Shown here: piece by piece, positions 1 to 12,520 of the stretch
Position numbering within the stretch: the first letter of the stretch is position 1
Layout: the number at the start of each line of letters is the position of its first letter
Assembly (NCBI RefSeq): GCF_002102345.1
Contig: NZ_LQPP01000013.1
Coordinates: 1 to 64,000, forward strand
Origin: Mycolicibacterium peregrinum
GTDB taxonomy: Bacteria; Actinomycetota; Actinomycetes; Mycobacteriales; Mycobacteriaceae
Direction: 5' to 3'
DNA: 64,000 nucleotides
Made by a program: the position numbers and the translations under genes
The notes under the pieces: model-generated
Told to the model about the DNA's origin: nothing
The model's database searches: none
What the model saw: the letters and a program-made list of their open reading frames with translations, nothing else

Positions 1-3000
1 GTGTCGATTCTGGCGGTGCTCAAGTCGGGGGCGGCGTATCTGCCGATCGATCCGATGCATCCGGATGCGCGCGTCGAATTCATGCTCGCCGATGCGGCAC
101 CCGCGGTGGCAGTGGTGACAGGTGGATTGGCCGCGCGGTTGGCCGGTTGCCAAGGCCTGATCGTCATCGATGCCGACGACCCCCGCATCGATGAGCAGCC
201 CAGCGCGCCCCCGGTGGCGGCCCCGGCCTCCGACGACATGGCGTATCTGATCTACACGTCGGGCACCACCGGTGTGCCGAAGGGTGTTGCGATCACGCAT
301 CGCAACGTGACCGAACTGCTGGAGTCTTTGGATGCCGATGTCGAGCGCGAGGGCGTGTGGACCCAGTGGCATTCCTACGCGTTCGACGTCTCGGTGTTCG
401 AGATCTGGGGCGCCCTGCTGGCCGGTGGCCGCCTGGTGGTCGTCTCCGAGGAGGTGACCCGCTCGGCAGCAGACCTACTCGCGTTGCTGGTGGCCGAGCA
501 GGTCACTGTGCTCAGCCAGACCCCGTCGGCGTTCTATGCGCTGCAGGCTGCCGAGGCCCAGCAGCCCGATCTGGGCCGGCAGCTCGCGCTCAAGACCGTG
601 GTGTTCGCCGGTGAGGCGCTGGAACCTCAGCGCCTGGAGTCATGGGTGGCAAACCACCCTCCTGGATCGCCGCGCCTGCTCAACCTGTACGGAACCACCG
701 AGACGACGGTGCACGCCTCGTTCCGGGAGATTGTCGAAGCCGACACCACCAGCACGCTCAGTCCGGTCGGGGTGCCGCTGAGCCATCTCAGTTTCTTCGT
801 GTTGGACAAGTGGCTGCGTCCACCGCCGGTCGGAGTGGTGGGGGAGTTGTATGTGGCAGGCACCGGCCAGGGCATCGGGTACTGGCGTCGTCCCGGGCTG
901 AGCGCATCGCGGTTCGTGGCCTGCCCGTTCGCCGGTAACGGGTCACCGGGACAGCGGATGTACCGCACGGGAGACCTCGCGTCGTGGGGACCCGACGGTG
1001 AGCTGCGTTATGCCGGGCGTGCCGACGAGCAGGTCAAGATCCGCGGATACCGCATCGAGCTCGGCGAAGTTCGGGTGGCGCTGTCCGAGGTGGCCGGGGT
1101 GGAGCAGGCGGTGGTGATCGCCCGTGAGGACCGGCCCGGCGACAAGCGTCTGGTCGGTTATGTCACCGAATTGACCACCGGGGCAGTAGATCCGGGCGCC
1201 GCACGCGCCGCGTTGGCCGATCGGCTGCCCAGCTACATGATCCCCGCCGCCGTGGTGGTGCTCGAGGCCTTGCCGCTGACGGTCAACGGCAAGCTCGACA
1301 AGCGGGCGTTGCCCGCCCCGGAATACACCGACGGTGACCGGTACCGGGCCCCCTCCAGTCCTACCGAGGAGATCCTGGCCGGGATTTACGCCCAGGTGTT
1401 GGGTTTGGAACGGGTCGGGGTCGACGATTCGTTCTTCGATCTCGGTGGTGACTCGCTGCTGGCGATGCGGGTGATCGCCGCGGCCAACACGAGCCTGGAC
1501 TCGGGGCTTGCGGTGCGGGCGATCTTCGATGCGCCGACGGTGGCCCAGCTGGCACCGCACATCGGTGAGGGGTCGGGTCGCCGCACCCCGCTGGCAGCCA
1601 GAGAACGTCCCGAGGCGGTGCCGCTTTCCTATGCGCAGCAACGGTTGTGGTTCCTCAATCGGTTCGAGGGCGGAGCGGCCACCTACAACATGCCGACCGC
1701 ACTGCGGATCAACGGCCCGCTGGATGTCGATGCGCTGGGCGCAGCTATCGATGATGTGATCGAACGGCATGAGTCTCTGCGCACGGTCTTCCCGGACGCC
1801 GACGGGGTGGCTTTCCAGAAGGTGTTGCCCGCCGAGGCCGGGATGTGGCGGCGTGGTGGCCCCGTCGTCATACCGTTGCCGGAGTCCGATGTGATGGGCG
1901 AGCTGATGACGCTGGCCGGGTACCGGTTCGACCTGGCCACCGAGATTCCGATCCGCGCCCAGATCTACGAGGTGGGCCCACAGCGGTATGTGCTCGCGAT
2001 CGTGCTGCATCACATTGCTTTTGACGGCTGGTCGATGGCCCCGATGGTGCGCGACGTGGGGGTGGCCTACGCCGGCCGCAGTACCGGCCGAGCTCCAGAG
2101 TGGACGCCGTTGCCGGTGCAGTACGCCGATTACACTCTGTGGCAGCAGGAATGGCTGGGGTCGGAGTCCGATCCCGACAGCGTGATCGCCGGTCAGCTGG
2201 ACTACTGGCGTCACGAGTTGGCGGACCTGCCAGAGGTGGTGTCGTTGCCGGCGGATCGGCCCCGTCCGCCGGCACCCACCTACCGTGGCGAGGCCGTCGA
2301 CCTGAACATCGACCCGCAGCTGTGGGCCGGGGTCAAGGCCGTTGCCGCAGCGCACAACACGACGGTTTCGATGGTGTTGCAGGCTGTCACGGCGGTGGTG
2401 TTGCACCGCGCCGGCGCCGGTGAGGACGTGGCTCTGGGCACCCCGATCGCCGGCCGGATGGACCAGGCGCTCGACGAGTTGGTCGGGTTCTTCGTCAACA
2501 CCTGGGTGTTGCGGGTCGGGGTGAAGTCTGCGCTGCGCTTCAGTGACGTGCTGGAGCAGGTGCGGCAGAAAGCGCTGGACGCCTACAGCAATCAGGACGT
2601 GCCGTTCGAGCGGCTGGTGGAGCAACTCAACCCGGTGCGTTCTACCTCGCATCACCCCCTGTTCCAGGCCGCCCTGGTGTTCCAGAACAACAAGCGCCCT
2701 GAGGTTCTGGACATCGACGGGGTCAGTGTCGAGGGATTGGCGGCCGACATCCGGACCGCGAAATTCGACCTGGACATCGATCTGCGGGAGGTGCCTGGCG
2801 AGGACCCGGACGCGCCGATGGCCGCCGGCATGGTGACCTACGCGACCGATCTGTACGACCGTGCCAGCATCGATCGATTCGTGTCGTGGTTCGGGCGGGT
2901 GCTCGAGGCTGTGGTGGCCGATTCGTCGGTGGTGGTCGGCGACGTGAGCCTGCTGGACCCCGATGAGCGGGATCAGTTGCTGTACAAGTGGTCTGGCGCC

Positions 3001-6000
3001 GAGGTCAACGCGGCCGTGGGTCTGGGGGACCAGCTGTTGGCTGCGGCGGTCGCAGCCGCTCCGGATGGAACGGCGATCGTCGACGGCACCCGCCAGCTGT
3101 CGTATCGCGAGCTGGACGAGGCGTCGACCCGCTTGGCGCGGGAGCTGATCGCCATCGGAGTGGGCCCGGAACGCACCGTGGGTGTGGCTGTCGCCCGGTG
3201 TGCCGAACTGCTGGTGGCGTGGTGGGCGGTGCTGAAGGCCGGTGGGGCTTATGTACCGGTGGATCCGGGGCACCCTGCCGAGCGGATCGCCACGGTCCTC
3301 AACACCGCTGAGGCCTCCTGTGTGCTGATCTGCGGAGCTGACACCCTGGCGGGCACCGGAACTCGCCCAGTGTTGCGTCTCGACACCCTGGACGTGTCGG
3401 GACACAGTGCCGACCCGATCACCGATGACGACCGGTTGGCACCGTTGAGCGTCGATGCCGCCGCCTATGTCATCTTCACCTCGGGTTCCACGGGCACCCC
3501 CAAAGGTGTGGCGGTGACGCACGCGGGTCTGTGGGGAGTCGCCGCGGCCCACCGGAAGTGCTTCGCGATCGGTGCGGATTCACGGGTGTTGACGGTGGCC
3601 GTGCCGACGTTCGACGCTTCGGTGTACGAGTGGTTGCTGGCCGTGGACATGGCGGCTGCATTGGTGGTGGCACCGCCCGACTCCTATGCCGGAGAACCGC
3701 TGACGTCCGTGATCGCCGATCAGCGCGTCGACGTGGCGGTGTTCACGCCGACGGTGCTGGAGACGCTGGACCGGGCCCGCCTCGACGGCCTCAGGACAGT
3801 GATCACGGTCGGGGAGGCATTGCCGGCGGAGTTGGTCGCCGCCTGGGCGCCAGGCCGGCTGATGTACAACGGATACGGGCCTACCGAGATCACCATCTGG
3901 GCCAGCTGCACACCGCCCCTGACGGCGGGGCACCCGGTGGACATCGGCACCCCGATCACGGGGGTCCGCACGCTGGTACTCGATGCGCGGCTGAACCCGG
4001 CCCCGGTCGGCGTGGTGGGTGAGCTGTATCTGGCCGGTCCCGCGGTGGCGCGCGGTTACGTGGGCCGGGCGGACCTGACCGCAGATCGGTTCGTGGCCAA
4101 CCCCTTCGGGGGACCTGGGTCGCGGATGTATCGCAGCGGTGACCTGGTGCGCTGGACGGACTGGGGGACACTCGAGTACCTGGGCCGCGCCGACGCGCAG
4201 GTCAAGCTGCGCGGGCAGCGTATCGAGTTGGGGGAGATCGAGAACACCCTGTTGGCCTGCCCGCAGGTCGGCCGGGCCGCGGCGGCGGTGCACCACACCG
4301 ACACGGCCGATCACCTGGTGGCCTACGTCAGCCTCGAGCGCTCGAGTACCGCCGACCACGAGGCCGAGGTTGTCGATCAGTGGCAGCAACTCTATGACGA
4401 GCTCTATGACGCCAGGGATGAGGCGGAAGAGTTCGGCAGCGACTTCCGGGGTTGGAACAGTAGCTATACCGGGCAACCGATTCCACTCGATCAGATGCGG
4501 GAGTGGCGGGCCGGCGCAGTCGATCGGATCCTGGCTCTGCGCCCGCGGCGGGTGCTGGAGATCGGTGTCGGCTCAGGCCTGATACTCACGCAGGTGGCCC
4601 CTGAATCCGAAGAGTATTGGGGCACAGACTTTTCGGCGCCGACCATTCAAAAGTTGCGGAGGGCCGTGGCCGGGCAGCAGTGGGGGGACCGGGTGCGGCT
4701 GCAGGTTCAGCCGGCTGATGTCGTCGACGGTCTGCCGGCGGGGCATTTCGACACGATCATCATCAACTCGGTGGTTCAGTACTTCCCCAACGCCGGGTAT
4801 CTGACCGACGTGATGGACAAGGCCATGGAACTCCTCGCGCCCGGTGGGGCGTTGTTCCTCGGCGACGTGCGCAACCACACCCTGCAGGGTGCCTTCCAAA
4901 CTGGCATCGCCTTGGCGCACGTCGACCCGGCCGACACCGACGAGGTTCGGCAGCGGGTTCAGCGGGCTGTGCTCGGTGAGCCCGAATTGCTGTTGGCGCC
5001 AGATTTTTTCACGGCCTGGGTGGATGGGCACGAGGCGGTGGGCGGCCTTGGTATCGAAGTCAAACGCGGTGACGCCGACAACGAGTTGACGCGGTATCGC
5101 TACGACGTCGTCATTCACAAGACTCCGGCCGAGGTGTGCTCGCTGGCGGATGCACCCGTGTGGGCGTGGGCGGACTGTGCGGGCGTGAGCGGACTGCAGG
5201 ACGAGCTGGTTTCGAAACACCCGGCCATGGTGCGGGTCACCGCGATTCCCCGCGCCGGGGTGATCGCCGACGTGGGTATCGAACAGGCTCTGGCAGCCGG
5301 AGGGCAGGCGACGGATACCGCGTCCCATGTCGATGCCGTCACGCCCGAACAGTTGTATCGGCTGGGTCAGCAGGCGGGGTACCGGGTCGCGGTCACCTGG
5401 GGCGCCGAGCCCGGCACGGTCGAAGCGATGTTCGTCGCGGCTGACCACCCCGGCCACCAGGCGGCGCTCACCGATCTGTACCGGCCGGCGTCCGGGGTGC
5501 AGCAGCGCGGCAGCCTCGCCAACGATCCCGATGCCAACAGCAAGGTCAGCGCGGTGCGGCAGTGGCTGAGCGCGCGGATGCCCGACTACATGGTGCCGAC
5601 TCAGATCGTGGTGCTCGATGCGCTTCCGGTGACCTCCTCGGGCAAGATCGACCGCAAGGCCCTGCCCGCGCCGGTGTTCACCGTCACCGCGTTCCGCGCG
5701 CCGCGGACCACGAGCGAGAAGACCGTCGCCGAGACCTTCGCCGAGGTGCTGGGCCTCGGTCGGGTGGGCCTCGATGACGACTTCTTCGCACTCGGCGGTG
5801 ACTCGTTGATCGCCACCCGCGTTTGCGCCCGACTGCAGTCGGCTCTCGGCCGCGATGTCCCGGTGCGTTGCCTCTTCGATGCGCCCACCGTCGGCGGCCT
5901 GGCCGATTACCTTGACCGCAACCAAGGCCGGGCCAGCCGCCCGCCGCTGCAGGCAATGCCGCGGCCACAACGTATTCCGCTGTCCTACGCGCAACAACGG

Positions 6001-9000
6001 ATGTGGTTCCTCAACCGGTTCGAGGGCGGGGCCGCGACCTACAACATGCCGAACGTGTTGCGGATCAACGGGCCGTTGGACGCGGATGCACTGGGTGAGG
6101 CGCTCGACGATGTGATCGCCCGGCACGAGTCGCTGCGCACGGTCTTCCCCGACACCGACGGCGTGGCCTTCCAGGATGTGCAGCCTGCGGCGGCCGGGAT
6201 GTGGCGCCGTGGGGGCCCTGCGGTGGTGCCGCTCTCGGAACCCGACGTGGCGCGCGAGCTGACGAAGCTCGTGGAGCATCGGTTCGATCTGGCCACCGAG
6301 ATCCCGATTCGGGCGCAGATCTACGCGCTGGGCCCCGAACAGCATCTGCTGGCGATCGTGGTGCACCACATTGCTTTCGACGGTTGGTCGATGGCTCCGA
6401 TGGTGCGCGATGTCGGGCTGGCCTACGCCAGCCGGTGCGGCGGACTGGCGCCCGAATGGGAACCGTTGCCGGTGCAGTACGCCGATTACGCCTTGTGGCA
6501 ACAGGAGTGGCTGGGTTCGGAGTCCGATCCCGACAGTGTGCTCGCCGCGCAGCTGGCGTACTGGCGCCACGAGCTGGCGGATCTGCCCGAAGTGGCGTCG
6601 TTGCCGACAGACCGGCGCCGTCCCCCGGTGCCCAGCTATCGAGGCGACGAGGTACCGCTGCAGGTCGACCCGCAGACCTGGGCAGGGGTCAAAGCGCTGG
6701 CCGACGCGCATCACGCGACGGTGTCGATGGTGCTGCAGGCTGCGATGGCGGTGGTGTTGCACCGGGCCGGGGTCGGAGAAGATGTCGCGCTGGGCACTCC
6801 GATCGCCGGTCGCACCGACAAAGCGCTCGATGAGTTGGTCGGGTTCTTCGTAAACACCCTGGTGATGCGGGTGGGGGTGAACCCTGCCCTGCGGTTCGGC
6901 GATGTGGTGGAACAGGTGCGCCAGAAGGCGCTGAATGCCTACAGCAATCAGGACGTGCCGTTCGAATTGCTGGTGGAGCAGCTCAACCCGGTACGTTCCA
7001 CCTCGCACCACCCGCTGTTCCAGGTACTCATGGTGTTCCAGAACAACATGCGGCCCGAGGCCTTGGAGATCAACGAAGTCAGTGTCGAGGCGTTGCAGGC
7101 TGATACGAGCACAGCCAAGTTCGACCTGGACATCCATCTGAGCGAGGTGCGCAACGAAGTTTCGGGTGCACCGATGGCTGCCGGCATGGTGATGTACGCG
7201 ACCGATCTGTACGATCGCGCCACGATCGAGCGGTTCGTGGGTTGGTTCGGTCGGGTGCTCGAAGCGGTGGTGGCTGACTCGTCGGTGGTGGTGGGTGACG
7301 TGGACCTGCTGGATTCCGACGAGCGGGAACTGGTGCTGCACGAGTTGTCCGGCGCCGATCTGCAGGGCCCGGTGGGGCTGGGGGATCAGCTGTTGGCCTC
7401 GGCCGTTGCCACGGATCCGGATGCCGATGCGATCATCGACGGCCAACGGGTGCTGACGTATGGCGAGCTGGATGAGCTCTCGAATCGGTTGGCCAGGGTG
7501 CTGATCGACGCCGGGGTGGGGCCGGACCGCGCGGTGGGTGTGGCGATGGGCCGCTCGGCCGAATTGGTGGTGGCATGGTGGGCGGTGCTCAAGGCCGGCG
7601 GTGTCTATGTCCCGGTGGATCGGGCTCATCCGGAGGCGCGGATCGCGACCCTGCTCGACACCGTGGATGCCGTCTGCGTCCTGAGCCGTGATGTCGACGC
7701 GGTCGGTGGTGCCGGGGAACGTCCGGTGTTGCGCTTCGATGCCTTGGATCTGAACCAGTGGTCCGCGGATCCGATCACCGATGCGGATCGTTTGGTGGCG
7801 TTGGACATTCGTGACGCCGCGTACGTGATCTTCACCTCGGGTTCCACCGGAACCCCGAAGGGGGTCGAGGTCAGCCATGCCGGTCTGCTCGGTTGGGCGG
7901 CGGCGCAACGGGAGATGTTCGGACTCGATGCCCGGTCACGGGTCTTGATGGTCTCCGCGCCCACCTTCGACGCGTCGGTCGGTGAGTGGTTGCTGGCGGT
8001 GGCCTCGGGCTCCGCCCTGGTGGTGGCGCCACCGGATTCCTATGCCGGGGAAGCCCTGACGGAGATACTCGACAGCCGGTGCGTCGATGCGGCGGTGTTG
8101 ACCCCGACCGTGCTGGCGACGCTGGACCGATCCCGGCTGGACGGATTGAGCACGGTGATCGCGGTGGGCGAGGCGGTGCCCGCGGAATTGGTGGCCGCCT
8201 GGGCGCCGGGCCGACGGATGTTCAACGGCTACGGCCCCACCGAAACCACGGTATGGGTGACCTGTGCGCCGCTGTCGGTGGGACAACCGGTGAGCATCGG
8301 GGCTCCGATCCGCGGTGTGTGCGCGCTGGTGCTCGACGCGCGGTTGAACCCGGTCCCGGTCGGTCTGGTGGGGGAGTTGTACGTGGCCGGGCCTGCGGTG
8401 GGGCGCGGCTATGTGGGCCGGCCGGAACTGACTGCGGAACGGTTCGTGGCCGACCCCTCCGGCCTGACCGGTGTGCCGGGGGCCCGCATGTACCGCACCG
8501 GCGACCTGGTGCGCTGGAACGCCGTGGGGCTGCTGGACTACCTGGGCCGCGCCGATGCCCAGGTGAAGCTGCGCGGTCAACGCCTGGAGTTGGGCGAGAT
8601 CGAGAATGCCCTGCTGGCCTGCTCGCAGGTGAGTCGGGCGGCTGCGGCGGTGCACCGTGGCGACACCGCCGACCATCTGGTCGCCTACGTGACGCTGGAG
8701 GAGGCGAGCACCGTCGGCGACGGATCCGGTGCCCTCGACCCTGGGCGCGGCGGCCGTGACGAGTTGTACGACGCCGAACTGGAGATGTCGGAGTTCGGCG
8801 GCGACTTCGAGGGGTGGCGCAGCAGCTACACGGGGGAGCCGATTCCCTTGCCGGAGATGGCCGAATGGCGTTCGGCCGCAGTGGACCGCATCGCCGGCCT
8901 GCAACCGCGGCGGGTGCTGGAGATCGGTGTCGGGTCGGGACAGATCCTGTCCCAAATCGCCCCCGAGTGCGAGGAATACTGGGCGACGGACTTCTCCGCA

Positions 9001-11094
9001 TCGCGCATCCAGACGTTGCAGGCGGCGGTGGCGAGGCAGCCGTGGCGTGACCGGGTGCACCTCCTCACACAGTCCGAGCACGTCACCGGCGCACTTCCGC
9101 AGGGGCACTTCGACACCGTCATCCTCCACGCGGTGGTCGGCAAGTTCCCGAGTGCGGGCTACCTGACCGAGGTCATGGACAAGGCAGTGGAATTGCTGGC
9201 GCCCGGCGGGGCGGTGTTTGTCGGTGACGTGCGTAACCTCGGGTTGCACAGCGCATTCCAGACCGGCATCGCGTTGGCTGGTGCCACCACCGAGTCCGGC
9301 GACGAGATTCGCAAACGGGCGCAGCGGGCCGTCGTCGACGAGAGCGAATTACTCCTGGCGCCAGAGTTCTTCACCAAGTGGGCGGCCGACCGGCCATCCG
9401 TGGCAGGGGTCGACATCCAGGTCAAACGCGGTGTGGCTGACAACGAGCTGACGCGGTACCGCTATGACGTCGTCATCCACAAGACCCCCGCAGCCGTACG
9501 CTCCCTGGCCGACGTGCCGACGTGGGCGTGGGCCGAGTGCGCGGGTGTGAGCGGGATGCACAGTCGGCTCATGTCGCAACGTCCGCCGATCGTGCGCGTC
9601 AGCGCCATACCCCGTGCCGGGGTGATCGCCGATGTGGCCGCCGAACAGGCCTTGGCCGCCGGTCGTTCCGTTGTGGAAGCCGGCGCCGCGGCTTCCGGTT
9701 CGACACCCGACGACACCGCTACGCCCGAGCAGCTGCACCGGCTCGGAGAGGCGACCCGATATCGGGTGGCGGTGACCTGGGGTGCCCAACCCGGCACCGT
9801 CGACGCGGTCTTCATCGCACTGACCGATGTCGCCGGTGGCCAGGCGTTCACCGATGTCTACCTGTCCCCGAACGGGGCAGGCAAGCGCGGCAGCCTCGCC
9901 AACGACCCGGCCACCAACACCAAGATCAGCGTGGTTCGCCGACAGTTGAGCTCGAGGTTGCCCGAGTACATGGTGCCGACCCAGATCATGGTGCTCGACG
10001 AGTTCCCGTTGACCTCATCGGGCAAGGTGGACCGGCGGGCGCTGCCGGAGCCGGTGTTCGCTGCCGCGACGTTCCGGGAGCCGCAGACCCCGATCGAAAA
10101 GACCGTCGCCAAAGCGTTTGTCGATGTGCTCGGGGTGGAGCGGGCGGGGCTCGACGATGACTTCTTCGCCCTGGGCGGGGACTCGCTGACGGCGATGCGC
10201 CTGATCGCGGCGATCAAGACCGCACTCAACATCGATTTGTCCGTGCCCACCGTGTTCGAAGCGCCGACCGTGGTGAGCCTGAGCGAGCGGCTGCAGTCGG
10301 ACACCATCGGTGTGCAGGAAGTGGTTCCGGTTCAGCCGCTGAAGCAGGGCACCGGCGTACCGCTGTTCTGCATCCATCCCGGGTCCGGGATGAGTTGGGC
10401 CTACTCCACTCTCGGCAACTATCTGGACTGCCCGATCCTCGGAGTGCAGCAGACCCTCGACAGCGGTGAAAGCTGGCCCGGGTCGATTCACGACATGGCG
10501 AAGAACTATGCGGACAGGATCCAGAAAGTTCATCCCGCCGGTCCGTACGATCTCCTCGGCCTGTGTTTCGGCGGTGTCGTGGCCCATGAGATCGCGATCG
10601 AACTGCAACGACGAGGGTCGTCCGTGCGGCGGCTGATCCTGCTCGACGCCCAGCCCGAGGGCGACGCCAACATCCCGAACCGCCGAGTCAAGGAGGAGGA
10701 CGTCCTCGAGGAGATCCTGCGGTTCGCGGGCATCGGTGCGCCGGACTCCGGTGAGCCGCTCACCTATGAGCGGGTCGAGCAACTCGTGCGGGAGCTGACC
10801 GGAGTCGAGTTCTCCCGCTACAAACCGCTTTTGGACATGACCGTTCGCAACGTGAACACCAACGTGGCGTTGTATCAGACCCACGAGCCGGGCCTGTTCG
10901 ACGGTGACATGGTCATCTTCTCGGCATTGCGGAAGGAAACCGCTCCCACGTCCTCCGCCGAACAGAACTGGCATCCCTACGTGGCCGGCGAAGTCACCGA
11001 GTATTTCGTCGACTGCACCCATGAGGACATGCTGACGGCGCCGGCGGTCAGTACCTACGGCGATCGGCTCAGGCAGGTCTTCGTCGAGGGTTGA
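1..11094 (+). CDS. Lipopeptide NRPS, 3'-terminal modules with two N-methyltransferase domains and a thioesterase (5'-truncated)
   Basis: C-terminal 3697 residues of an NRPS; the reading frame is open at base 1, and the first residues are already adenylation core A2 ([15 protein letters not shown]), so the true start lies to the left. Domain order: A (residues 1-440, A3 near 83, A10 near 424), T (Ser485), C (HHIAFDG at 670), A with an inserted methyltransferase (A3 near 1157, SAM motif VLEIGVGSG at 1518, A10 near 1872), T (Ser1935), C (HH at 2122), A with methyltransferase (A3 near 2611, SAM motif at 2972), T (Ser3395), thioesterase. Placement of the methyltransferases between A8 and A10 is typical of N-methylating modules. 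The thioesterase triad is Cys3522 (GLCFGG), Asp3549 and His3674. There is no epimerase and no reductase domain. The visible part adds three residues, the last two N-methylated, then releases the chain. Convergent with the acyltransferase, 10 bp apart. Confidence 0.95.
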   Translation: MSILAVLKSGAAYLPIDPMHPDARVEFMLADAAPAVAVVTGGLAARLAGCQGLIVIDADDPRIDEQPSAPPVAAPASDDMAYLIYTSGTTGVPKGVAITHRNVTELLESLDADVEREGVWTQWHSYAFDVSVFEIWGALLAGGRLVVVSEEVTRSAADLLALLVAEQVTVLSQTPSAFYALQAAEAQQPDLGRQLALKTVVFAGEALEPQRLESWVANHPPGSPRLLNLYGTTETTVHASFREIVEADTTSTLSPVGVPLSHLSFFVLDKWLRPPPVGVVGELYVAGTGQGIGYWRRPGLSASRFVACPFAGNGSPGQRMYRTGDLASWGPDGELRYAGRADEQVKIRGYRIELGEVRVALSEVAGVEQAVVIAREDRPGDKRLVGYVTELTTGAVDPGAARAALADRLPSYMIPAAVVVLEALPLTVNGKLDKRALPAPEYTDGDRYRAPSSPTEEILAGIYAQVLGLERVGVDDSFFDLGGDSLLAMRVIAAANTSLDSGLAVRAIFDAPTVAQLAPHIGEGSGRRTPLAARERPEAVPLSYAQQRLWFLNRFEGGAATYNMPTALRINGPLDVDALGAAIDDVIERHESLRTVFPDADGVAFQKVLPAEAGMWRRGGPVVIPLPESDVMGELMTLAGYRFDLATEIPIRAQIYEVGPQRYVLAIVLHHIAFDGWSMAPMVRDVGVAYAGRSTGRAPEWTPLPVQYADYTLWQQEWLGSESDPDSVIAGQLDYWRHELADLPEVVSLPADRPRPPAPTYRGEAVDLNIDPQLWAGVKAVAAAHNTTVSMVLQAVTAVVLHRAGAGEDVALGTPIAGRMDQALDELVGFFVNTWVLRVGVKSALRFSDVLEQVRQKALDAYSNQDVPFERLVEQLNPVRSTSHHPLFQAALVFQNNKRPEVLDIDGVSVEGLAADIRTAKFDLDIDLREVPGEDPDAPMAAGMVTYATDLYDRASIDRFVSWFGRVLEAVVADSSVVVGDVSLLDPDERDQLLYKWSGAEVNAAVGLGDQLLAAAVAAAPDGTAIVDGTRQLSYRELDEASTRLARELIAIGVGPERTVGVAVARCAELLVAWWAVLKAGGAYVPVDPGHPAERIATVLNTAEASCVLICGADTLAGTGTRPVLRLDTLDVSGHSADPITDDDRLAPLSVDAAAYVIFTSGSTGTPKGVAVTHAGLWGVAAAHRKCFAIGADSRVLTVAVPTFDASVYEWLLAVDMAAALVVAPPDSYAGEPLTSVIADQRVDVAVFTPTVLETLDRARLDGLRTVITVGEALPAELVAAWAPGRLMYNGYGPTEITIWASCTPPLTAGHPVDIGTPITGVRTLVLDARLNPAPVGVVGELYLAGPAVARGYVGRADLTADRFVANPFGGPGSRMYRSGDLVRWTDWGTLEYLGRADAQVKLRGQRIELGEIENTLLACPQVGRAAAAVHHTDTADHLVAYVSLERSSTADHEAEVVDQWQQLYDELYDARDEAEEFGSDFRGWNSSYTGQPIPLDQMREWRAGAVDRILALRPRRVLEIGVGSGLILTQVAPESEEYWGTDFSAPTIQKLRRAVAGQQWGDRVRLQVQPADVVDGLPAGHFDTIIINSVVQYFPNAGYLTDVMDKAMELLAPGGALFLGDVRNHTLQGAFQTGIALAHVDPADTDEVRQRVQRAVLGEPELLLAPDFFTAWVDGHEAVGGLGIEVKRGDADNELTRYRYDVVIHKTPAEVCSLADAPVWAWADCAGVSGLQDELVSKHPAMVRVTAIPRAGVIADVGIEQALAAGGQATDTASHVDAVTPEQLYRLGQQAGYRVAVTWGAEPGTVEAMFVAADHPGHQAALTDLYRPASGVQQRGSLANDPDANSKVSAVRQWLSARMPDYMVPTQIVVLDALPVTSSGKIDRKALPAPVFTVTAFRAPRTTSEKTVAETFAEVLGLGRVGLDDDFFALGGDSLIATRVCARLQSALGRDVPVRCLFDAPTVGGLADYLDRNQGRASRPPLQAMPRPQRIPLSYAQQRMWFLNRFEGGAATYNMPNVLRINGPLDADALGEALDDVIARHESLRTVFPDTDGVAFQDVQPAAAGMWRRGGPAVVPLSEPDVARELTKLVEHRFDLATEIPIRAQIYALGPEQHLLAIVVHHIAFDGWSMAPMVRDVGLAYASRCGGLAPEWEPLPVQYADYALWQQEWLGSESDPDSVLAAQLAYWRHELADLPEVASLPTDRRRPPVPSYRGDEVPLQVDPQTWAGVKALADAHHATVSMVLQAAMAVVLHRAGVGEDVALGTPIAGRTDKALDELVGFFVNTLVMRVGVNPALRFGDVVEQVRQKALNAYSNQDVPFELLVEQLNPVRSTSHHPLFQVLMVFQNNMRPEALEINEVSVEALQADTSTAKFDLDIHLSEVRNEVSGAPMAAGMVMYATDLYDRATIERFVGWFGRVLEAVVADSSVVVGDVDLLDSDERELVLHELSGADLQGPVGLGDQLLASAVATDPDADAIIDGQRVLTYGELDELSNRLARVLIDAGVGPDRAVGVAMGRSAELVVAWWAVLKAGGVYVPVDRAHPEARIATLLDTVDAVCVLSRDVDAVGGAGERPVLRFDALDLNQWSADPITDADRLVALDIRDAAYVIFTSGSTGTPKGVEVSHAGLLGWAAAQREMFGLDARSRVLMVSAPTFDASVGEWLLAVASGSALVVAPPDSYAGEALTEILDSRCVDAAVLTPTVLATLDRSRLDGLSTVIAVGEAVPAELVAAWAPGRRMFNGYGPTETTVWVTCAPLSVGQPVSIGAPIRGVCALVLDARLNPVPVGLVGELYVAGPAVGRGYVGRPELTAERFVADPSGLTGVPGARMYRTGDLVRWNAVGLLDYLGRADAQVKLRGQRLELGEIENALLACSQVSRAAAAVHRGDTADHLVAYVTLEEASTVGDGSGALDPGRGGRDELYDAELEMSEFGGDFEGWRSSYTGEPIPLPEMAEWRSAAVDRIAGLQPRRVLEIGVGSGQILSQIAPECEEYWATDFSASRIQTLQAAVARQPWRDRVHLLTQSEHVTGALPQGHFDTVILHAVVGKFPSAGYLTEVMDKAVELLAPGGAVFVGDVRNLGLHSAFQTGIALAGATTESGDEIRKRAQRAVVDESELLLAPEFFTKWAADRPSVAGVDIQVKRGVADNELTRYRYDVVIHKTPAAVRSLADVPTWAWAECAGVSGMHSRLMSQRPPIVRVSAIPRAGVIADVAAEQALAAGRSVVEAGAAASGSTPDDTATPEQLHRLGEATRYRVAVTWGAQPGTVDAVFIALTDVAGGQAFTDVYLSPNGAGKRGSLANDPATNTKISVVRRQLSSRLPEYMVPTQIMVLDEFPLTSSGKVDRRALPEPVFAAATFREPQTPIEKTVAKAFVDVLGVERAGLDDDFFALGGDSLTAMRLIAAIKTALNIDLSVPTVFEAPTVVSLSERLQSDTIGVQEVVPVQPLKQGTGVPLFCIHPGSGMSWAYSTLGNYLDCPILGVQQTLDSGESWPGSIHDMAKNYADRIQKVHPAGPYDLLGLCFGGVVAHEIAIELQRRGSSVRRLILLDAQPEGDANIPNRRVKEEDVLEEILRFAGIGAPDSGEPLTYERVEQLVRELTGVEFSRYKPLLDMTVRNVNTNVALYQTHEPGLFDGDMVIFSALRKETAPTSSAEQNWHPYVAGEVTEYFVDCTHEDMLTAPAVSTYGDRLRQVFVEG

Positions 11095-11104
11095 TCCGGC
11101 GCGT

Positions 11105-12439
11105 TCAGAGGAACGTACCGGTGAGTGAAAAATCGCTCAGCGCAGTCGAAAGATCTTGCTGTAGAACTATATTCGAGTTGGTCCGGCCGGGTCGGTAGGA
11201 AACCGCGGAGACGAACACCTTTCCGTGGGATGTCCCGGAGAGGAACGACTGCACCCCGCGGAACCGTTCCAACATCGTCATGGTCACGCCCGTGTGGAGA
11301 ATCCTCAAGGAGAATGAATCGGCGTCGGTGCCATCGGCCCGCCCGGCGGCCGCCCCAATGGTGCCGACGTTGGATGCGCCGACCAGGTTGGGCGCGGCGA
11401 CGCTGTTCGCCATGCCGGCCGCCCGCAGAATCCGCTTGGGCAACAGGGGAACCAGAGCGTTCACCGCGTACTCGTCCTCGGACGCCTCCCGGTGGCGGAT
11501 CAAGGCCTGCTTGATTGCCGTGCGGATGTCGTCCAGATCCGTCGCTGCCTGTGCCGGGTCCACGGTCACGCCCACATTCCCGATCGCATTGGCGCGCGTA
11601 TCGTCCGGCGTCCGCTCGCTCACCGGCATCATCACGATGACGGATCCGTCTGCGCCAGTCCGTCCCACGCGCTGAGCGAGTCGTGCCGCCAATCCCACCA
11701 GCAACGCGTTCGTGGTCCCGCCGAGCGACTTTGCGCACGTTTCCCACTCGCCGGCGTCGACGAAGACCGTCGCCATCGGGAGCGCGATCGCTGCCTCAGC
11801 ACCTGGCGGCAGTATCTGTGACTTGGCCGTCAGTGGGGTGCCGATTCCGCCGCCTTTGCGGCTACGCCGGCCCAGCCGGGCAGCGGCGGCGATGGCCCGG
11901 CCGACGGCCGGGATGTCGCGTGCGCACTGGCGGATGTCCTCGCGCACCGCCTGCCACCGCCGGCGGGATTCGGCGGCCGGCCAGCGGACCGGGTCATCGC
12001 GGCCGGCCGCCGCATCTGCCAGGGCCTGCCACAGCCCGACGCCGTCGACGAGGCAGTGCGGGACCACCAGGCTCACCCCGGTGCCGCCATCGGTGAACGG
12101 GAGCACCGCAAGGCGCCACCCCGGCCCGTGCTCGCAATCGAGTGGGGCATTGGCCCGCTCGTCGAGCCAGTCGGCGAACTCGTCACGTGGCCGTGCCGAC
12201 GCGACCTCGATATCGGAGGACCTGCGGGGTCCCACCCAGCGGTGGCGACCGAATGGCAACGGCGACTTCTCGATACACCGCGATAACCGACCACGTTGGA
12301 GATTGGCGTGGAACCGCTGTAGACCGCCGGTGTCGATCGGGCGGTCGTACGTCCAGACGCTCTGCATGAGACTGTTTGCCCCAGTCGCCCGTCCGACGTC
12401 GAACGTGGTCTGATCGAGCAAATCGAGTACATTGCTCAT
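11105..12439 (-). CDS. Condensation-fold acyltransferase (WS/DGAT- or PapA-like)
   Basis: 444 residues. The N-terminal half carries HCLVDG (His128, Asp132), the HxxxDG active site shared by condensation domains, PapA proteins and wax-ester/diacylglycerol acyltransferases. Further motifs NAIGNVGV and ASNVG resemble the conserved C-terminal motifs of the WS/DGAT branch. Such enzymes move an acyl group from CoA or a carrier protein to a hydroxyl or amine. Its position as last gene of the minus-strand series pks-gap-htpG-acyltransferase, facing the NRPS, suggests it acylates or acetylates the lipopeptide, as PapA-type genes do in GPL loci; that role is inferred. It starts 81 bp after the htpG stop. 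It could instead make an unrelated ester. Confidence 0.75.
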   Translation of the reverse strand: MSNVLDLLDQTTFDVGRATGANSLMQSVWTYDRPIDTGGLQRFHANLQRGRLSRCIEKSPLPFGRHRWVGPRRSSDIEVASARPRDEFADWLDERANAPLDCEHGPGWRLAVLPFTDGGTGVSLVVPHCLVDGVGLWQALADAAAGRDDPVRWPAAESRRRWQAVREDIRQCARDIPAVGRAIAAAARLGRRSRKGGGIGTPLTAKSQILPPGAEAAIALPMATVFVDAGEWETCAKSLGGTTNALLVGLAARLAQRVGRTGADGSVIVMMPVSERTPDDTRANAIGNVGVTVDPAQAATDLDDIRTAIKQALIRHREASEDEYAVNALVPLLPKRILRAAGMANSVAAPNLVGASNVGTIGAAAGRADGTDADSFSLRILHTGVTMTMLERFRGVQSFLSGTSHGKVFVSAVSYRPGRTNSNIVLQQDLSTALSDFSLTGTFL

Positions 12440-12520
12440 TTTCCGAACGCTACGTGTCCAACCACGTATTCGTTCGAAAACGCCAGGGTGCCGCCGAATC
12501 GGGCTCCGGCGGCGGGTGCG

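Noticed and set aside
1..3. GTG at base 1 as the true start of the NRPS
   Set aside because: The first residues are adenylation core A2, so about 50 or more residues of the domain must lie upstream; the GTG is an internal codon.
943..9249. Long antisense frames under the NRPS (943-3552, 4573-7908 and 7936-9249, minus strand)
   Set aside because: They mirror the codon pattern of the NRPS, contain no recognisable domain and are the usual antisense shadows of GC-rich genes.
11105..12439. Assigning the acyltransferase to a specific PapA number
   Set aside because: The HxxxDG motif is clear, but the rest resembles the WS/DGAT branch more than PapA3, so the gene symbol was left empty.
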